A DNA stretch of 8,598 nt from assembly GCA_947629735.1 (NCBI GenBank), contig CANREX010000059.1, positions 1 through 8,598 on the forward strand. The letters run 5' to 3'. The position numbers were made by a program, and so were the translations under genes. Below are positions 6,168-8,598 of this stretch, in pieces. The notes below the pieces were generated by a model, which was given only the letters and a program-made list of their open reading frames with translations, did no database searches and was not told the DNA's origin. This stretch comes from an uncultured Clostridia bacterium (GTDB lineage Bacteria; Bacillota; Clostridia; Christensenellales; Borkfalkiaceae). Position 1 is the stretch's first letter. The number at the start of each line of letters is the position of its first letter.

Positions 6168-6638
6168 ATGCAGATTTTCATATTCCTTTGCTGTATGTTG
6201 TGCGGAGTGCTCAGCGGGGTGGTGTACGAGGTGCTGTACATCGCCCGCGTTTTCGTGTGCGGAATAGATAAGGGCGCGTACTCCGTAAAGGACAGGATAT
6301 TCACTTTTATCTGCGACATTTTGTATTTTGCCGCCTTTGCGGGCATGTTCGTCTTCATCTCAGTCACGTTCGAATTTTACTCTTTAAGGCTGTATATGCT
6401 CATAGGCTGCGCCCTCGGCGCAATTATTTATGTAAAAAGTTTGCATGTAATTATTGCAATTTGTATAAAAAGAGTATATAATAGTTTTAATAGGTGTAAA
6501 AGGAACAAGGAGGGCGAGCATGAGCGAGGAAAAGCGCAACAAGATAATAGCGGCAGTGACCGTAAACGCCATAATACTCATTTTCATAATCGTCGCCGTC
6601 ATAATCTATCAGTTGGTGACGATAAGCGCCCTCAATAA
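6168..6638 (+). CDS. yabQ: YabQ family spore cortex membrane protein
   Basis: YabQ is an integral membrane protein needed for spore cortex formation in Bacillus. The 156-residue frame has three hydrophobic segments: about residues 3-28 (FIFLCCMLCGVLSGVVYEVL), 45-68 (TFICDILYFAAFAGMFVF) and 74-100 (YMLIGCALGAIIYV, then VIIAICI). The Bacillus protein is longer. The ATG directly follows the yabP TAA with no clear ribosome binding site, so translation is probably coupled. Residues from about 118 onward read through the start of the next gene in another frame for 119 bases, and this very polar tail looks like a shadow of that gene rather than conserved protein. The 3' coding part (6421-6500) is strikingly AT-rich because it holds a promoter. 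Synteny and hydropathy support the call; the C-terminus is uncertain. Confidence 0.82.
   Translation: MQIFIFLCCMLCGVLSGVVYEVLYIARVFVCGIDKGAYSVKDRIFTFICDILYFAAFAGMFVFISVTFEFYSLRLYMLIGCALGAIIYVKSLHVIIAICIKRVYNSFNRCKRNKEGEHERGKAQQDNSGSDRKRHNTHFHNRRRHNLSVGDDKRPQ
6454..6482 (+). promoter_or_regulatory. Housekeeping promoter inside yabQ, for divIC and downstream genes
   Basis: TTGCAA (-35, 6454-6459) and a perfect TATAAT (-10, 6477-6482) are separated by 17 bases in a locally AT-rich island. Transcription would start near 6489, about 31 bases before the divIC ATG and just ahead of its strong Shine-Dalgarno AAGGAGG (6507-6513). This lets the cell-division gene and the two genes after it be transcribed during growth, when yabP and yabQ should be silent. 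Confidence 0.7.
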
Positions 6639-6801
6639 CCGCAAGAAAGACTTGTACGAAGAGCTCTACCGCATAGAGCAGAAGTACGAGGACGCGGAGG
6701 ATATCCTCGAAAGATTGCAAAACGACGAGGAATACCGCGAAGTTTTGGAAGCTCTCGGCAAGCTCGGTGAGGACGTCTCGGGTTATCCTTCGCTTAATTG
6801 A
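6520..6801 (+). CDS. divIC: DivIC/FtsB-like septum formation initiator protein
   Basis: The 93-residue product has the standard layout of the FtsB/DivIC family. A short cytoplasmic N-terminus (MSEEKRNK) comes first, one transmembrane helix at about residues 9-31 (IIAAVTVNAIILIFIIVAVI), then an extracytoplasmic coiled coil at about 35-68 (LNNRKKDLYEELYRIEQKYE and onward). The family-like stretch ERLQNDEEYREVLEALGKL follows. In Bacillus, DivIC partners with FtsL and DivIB at the septum to activate peptidoglycan synthesis. The ATG is set by AAGGAGG (6507-6513), 6 bases upstream. It overlaps the yabQ frame by 119 bases and has its own promoter inside yabQ. Its place after yabP-yabQ matches the Bacillus order and favours DivIC over a generic FtsB. 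It ends 8 bases before the next start. Confidence 0.86.
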   Translation: MSEEKRNKIIAAVTVNAIILIFIIVAVIIYQLVTISALNNRKKDLYEELYRIEQKYEDAEDILERLQNDEEYREVLEALGKLGEDVSGYPSLN

Positions 6802-6809
6802 TAAAAAAA

Positions 6810-7694
6810 ATGAAATTAGCGGCAATTGACATAGGTTCTAATTCCGTTCGCCTTTTAATGTGGGCGGACGGAAAAACTTTATATAAGGCAATGCGCACGA
6901 CCCGTCTCGGCGAGGGCTTGAACGCCGACCCGTATCTCGGCGAAAACGCCTGCCTGCGCACGGCGCAAGCGGTGGCGGACTTTTCCGCAAGGGCGAAAAG
7001 CGACGGCGCGGAAGAGGTGTTCGCGTTTGCCACGGCGGCGGTGCGTTCGAGCAAAAACCCCGAATTGTTTTTGGAAAAAGTTCGCTCGCTGTGCGGTCTC
7101 GAAGTGGACGTAATAAGCGGCGAAAAGGAAGCGGAAATAGGGCTTGCGGGCGCGCTCGGCGGGCGCGACGGCGGAATTATAGACGTCGGCGGGGCGAGTA
7201 CGGAAGTTATTATCCGCCGCGGCGGAAAGATAGCGTATTGCAAGAGCGTCGCCGTAGGCACCGTCCGTATTCTCGACGCGGCGGGCAGGAATTTGCAGGC
7301 GATAAAACGCTTTATAGCAAAAAAGATAGAAGAGTACGGAGATGTCACCCTGCCTTGCGCGGACATGTTTGCGGTCGGCGGGACGGCTTCGCGGCTTGCG
7401 GCGATAAAGCACGGCATAAGGGAATACGACAGTTCGATTCTCAACGGCACGCAGCTGACAAGGGAGGAAGTTTTCGGCTTTGCCCGCACGCTGACGGAGA
7501 TGTCAGTCGAAGAGATAAAAAACAGCACGATTTGCGCTTCGTCCGCAGACCTCATCGGAGGCGGCGCGGCGCTGATGGGAATGGTCATGGAAAAGTTCGG
7601 CGCGGAGCGCGTGACCGTGTCCGAAAGCGATAATTTGGAAGGCTATATCTACACAAAGATAAAGGCGAAGGATAAAGGAGAGGGAGAGCGATGA
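6810..7694 (+). CDS. ppx: Ppx/GppA family exopolyphosphatase / pppGpp phosphatase
   Basis: This is a member of the actin-fold (ASKHA) Ppx/GppA family, which removes terminal phosphate from polyphosphate chains or from pppGpp. The 294-residue product is the short form without an HD domain. Motifs from the ATG are phosphate-1 AAIDIGSNSVRLL (4-16), RLGEGL (32-37), FATAAVRS (73-80), SGEKEAEIG containing the likely catalytic glutamates (103-111), phosphate-2 IIDVGGASTEVI (123-134), and AVGGTASRL (188-196). ATG 6810 is preferred over the in-frame TTG at 6798 because the family motif begins right after it and neither has a good ribosome binding site. It starts 8 bases after the divIC stop, so coupling is likely. 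Whether polyphosphate or pppGpp is the substrate cannot be told from sequence. Confidence 0.92.
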   Translation: MKLAAIDIGSNSVRLLMWADGKTLYKAMRTTRLGEGLNADPYLGENACLRTAQAVADFSARAKSDGAEEVFAFATAAVRSSKNPELFLEKVRSLCGLEVDVISGEKEAEIGLAGALGGRDGGIIDVGGASTEVIIRRGGKIAYCKSVAVGTVRILDAAGRNLQAIKRFIAKKIEEYGDVTLPCADMFAVGGTASRLAAIKHGIREYDSSILNGTQLTREEVFGFARTLTEMSVEEIKNSTICASSADLIGGGAALMGMVMEKFGAERVTVSESDNLEGYIYTKIKAKDKGEGER

Positions 7695-8479
7695 AGAATA
7701 CCGTTGTAACGAGCGTTGCGGCGACCCTCGCCGTAATAGCTGCGGCGATAGGCGGATATTTTTTCTGTACGGACGCTATGTTCGACGGCGTAGAGCTGTA
7801 CGTCACCATACCCGTATATATTATCCTTGTCGTTTTAGCCGCGTTCGCGGACGAGCTCGTGCACGAGGGCGCGCACCTGATAGTGGGGCTTATCTGTCTT
7901 ATGGGCGTAAAAGCGCCTAAGATAAGGCTTTTTAAGAGCTCTTCCGTCGAGGTCTTCCCGTACGGCTCGCGCCATATGAGGGCGAGAATGGCGGTCACGG
8001 CGGCGGCGGGCTTGTTCTTCGATTTTCTGCTGACCGTGCTCGGCGTGCTCGCGATAGCCGCGCCGTCAGTGCCTGTGTTTTTGTGCGTTGTGCTGCCGTA
8101 CGCGCTCTACACGTTCATAATAAACGTCGTTCCTTTCGAGTATAAGAGCGGCAAGACGGACGGCTTGGTGACGTGGGAGTTGATTACGAACAAGCCCACC
8201 GCGCAGGTTTTGGTGGCGATTTTGAAAATTCAGGGACTTCAACATTCGGGGAAACTTATGCGGGAGTTGGACGAGGGCTTGTTTTTGGACGTCCCCCAGC
8301 TGCCCGAGGACGACATAAACTTTATAATTTTGACCCAATTGAGGTACGAATACTACCTCGCCGTCGGGAACGATTCGGAAGCGTACAAATATTTTCTCCG
8401 CTACAAGGACCTCGTCGGTTATCTACCCGTGGAGTATGATGATTATGAGGGGATGAAGGACAGCGACGTGGATACGTGA
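7691..8479 (+). CDS. Putative M50 (site-2 protease-like) membrane metallopeptidase with cytosolic tail
   Basis: I do not recognise a named gene. The 262-residue protein has about four hydrophobic segments: residues 5-25, 37-72, 99-124 and 127-148. The second holds HEGAH (58-62, preceded by ADELV), the HExxH zinc motif inside a membrane helix. The last ends in N145-V-V-P148 and then K-T-D157-G158, which fits the second motif of M50 site-2 proteases (NxxP...DG, third zinc ligand Asp). A hydrophilic tail (159-262) is rich in Glu, Asp and Tyr and may be helical. The gene overlaps ppx by ATGA, with purine-rich AAAGGAG/AGGGAG upstream, and is last in the operon. By analogy with SpoIVFB and RseP it could cut a membrane-bound regulator, possibly in sporulation, but no substrate is visible. 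It might also be a non-proteolytic relative. Confidence 0.72.
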   Translation: MKNTVVTSVAATLAVIAAAIGGYFFCTDAMFDGVELYVTIPVYIILVVLAAFADELVHEGAHLIVGLICLMGVKAPKIRLFKSSSVEVFPYGSRHMRARMAVTAAAGLFFDFLLTVLGVLAIAAPSVPVFLCVVLPYALYTFIINVVPFEYKSGKTDGLVTWELITNKPTAQVLVAILKIQGLQHSGKLMRELDEGLFLDVPQLPEDDINFIILTQLRYEYYLAVGNDSEAYKYFLRYKDLVGYLPVEYDDYEGMKDSDVDT

Positions 8480-8484
8480 ATATG

Positions 8485-8524
8485 AAAAGAGGCGGCGAGG
8501 TTTTTTGACCTCGCCGCCTCTTTT
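8485..8524 (+). terminator. Intrinsic terminator of the yabP operon (probably bidirectional)
   Basis: A perfect 17-bp stem pairs 8485-8501 with 8508-8524 around a TTTTTG loop. The stem has four As at its 5' foot and four Ts at its 3' foot, so on either strand the GC-rich core is followed by a U-tract. It begins 5 bases after the stop codon of the last gene. Confidence 0.88.
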
Positions 8525-8575
8525 GTATTGGGAGAGCCCCGAAGCGAAAACGCCTCGGGGCTCTCCCAATACAAA
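8522..8575. repeat. Long perfect palindrome without U-tract
   Basis: A 21-bp perfect stem pairs 8522-8542 with 8555-8575. A single A/C mismatch and three more pairs follow, then an AAAA loop at 8547-8550. It shares its first three bases with the foot of the preceding terminator. Neither strand has a T-run after the stem, so it is not a standard intrinsic terminator. It could be a dispersed palindromic element or an attenuator-like structure between operons. Only 23 bases follow it in the window, so its context is unknown. Confidence 0.8.
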
Positions 8576-8598
8576 GCTCCCGCCAAACGCAGATAAGC

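Noticed and set aside
6798..6809. TTG at 6798 as the ppx start
   Set aside because: It overlaps the divIC stop, has no Shine-Dalgarno and would add only MIKK before the conserved family start. ATG 6810 is more likely.
8522..8575. Second hairpin as an intrinsic terminator for a converging downstream gene
   Set aside because: Read on the minus strand the stem is followed by AAGAGG, not a T-run; on the + strand it is followed by GCTCC. Neither supports intrinsic termination.

Overview
The window is about 8.6 kb of a moderately GC-rich bacterial chromosome (mid-50s per cent by eye). Every confident gene is on the + strand. The gene content points to a spore-forming Bacillota lineage of Clostridia type. 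The order dnaX-ebfC-recR is the classic Firmicutes arrangement, YabP and YabQ occur only in endospore formers and their relatives, and Shine-Dalgarno sites are strong and GGAGG-like. Isoleucine is often written ATA and arginine often AGG, which is unusual at this base composition. A Christensenellales-like gut clostridium would fit, but that placement is inference.

Region 1 (1-3728) is a tightly spaced co-directional block. It holds dnaX (clamp-loader gamma/tau subunit, 5' end cut off by the window), ebfC/yaaK (nucleoid-associated YbaB family), recR (recombination mediator) and gpsA (glycerol-3-phosphate dehydrogenase for phospholipid synthesis). The first three serve replication and repair and sit 31 and 24 bases apart. 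gpsA follows recR by 9 bases and is probably co-transcribed.

Region 2 (3729-5680) is a single-gene unit. A near-consensus housekeeping promoter at 3741-3769 drives the ribosome-associated GTPase typA/bipA, which uses a TTG start. A strong intrinsic terminator closes the unit.

Region 3 (5681-5909) is non-coding. Its main feature is a 99-base stretch with no G at all, holding a degenerate telomere-like array of CCCAA, CCCTCAA and CCCTTAA units. The opposite strand carries twelve G-runs. It may be a G-quadruplex locus, a Rho-loading site or a tandem-repeat family.

Region 4 (5910-8524) is a second operon: yabP, yabQ, a DivIC/FtsB-like division protein, a Ppx/GppA phosphatase and a polytopic membrane protein. 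That last protein has an HEGAH zinc motif and a second N-V-V-P...D-G motif, like M50 site-2 proteases. Spacing is minimal throughout: abutting codons, a 119-base out-of-frame overlap, and an ATGA overlap. A good housekeeping promoter lies inside the 3' end of yabQ, so divIC and the genes after it can be expressed in growing cells independently of sporulation. The unit ends in a 17-bp hairpin terminator, followed by a second, longer palindrome that lacks a U-tract.

The most notable items are the C-rich array, the M50-like membrane protein attached to a sporulation/division/phosphatase operon, and the nested promoter and gene overlap at yabQ-divIC.
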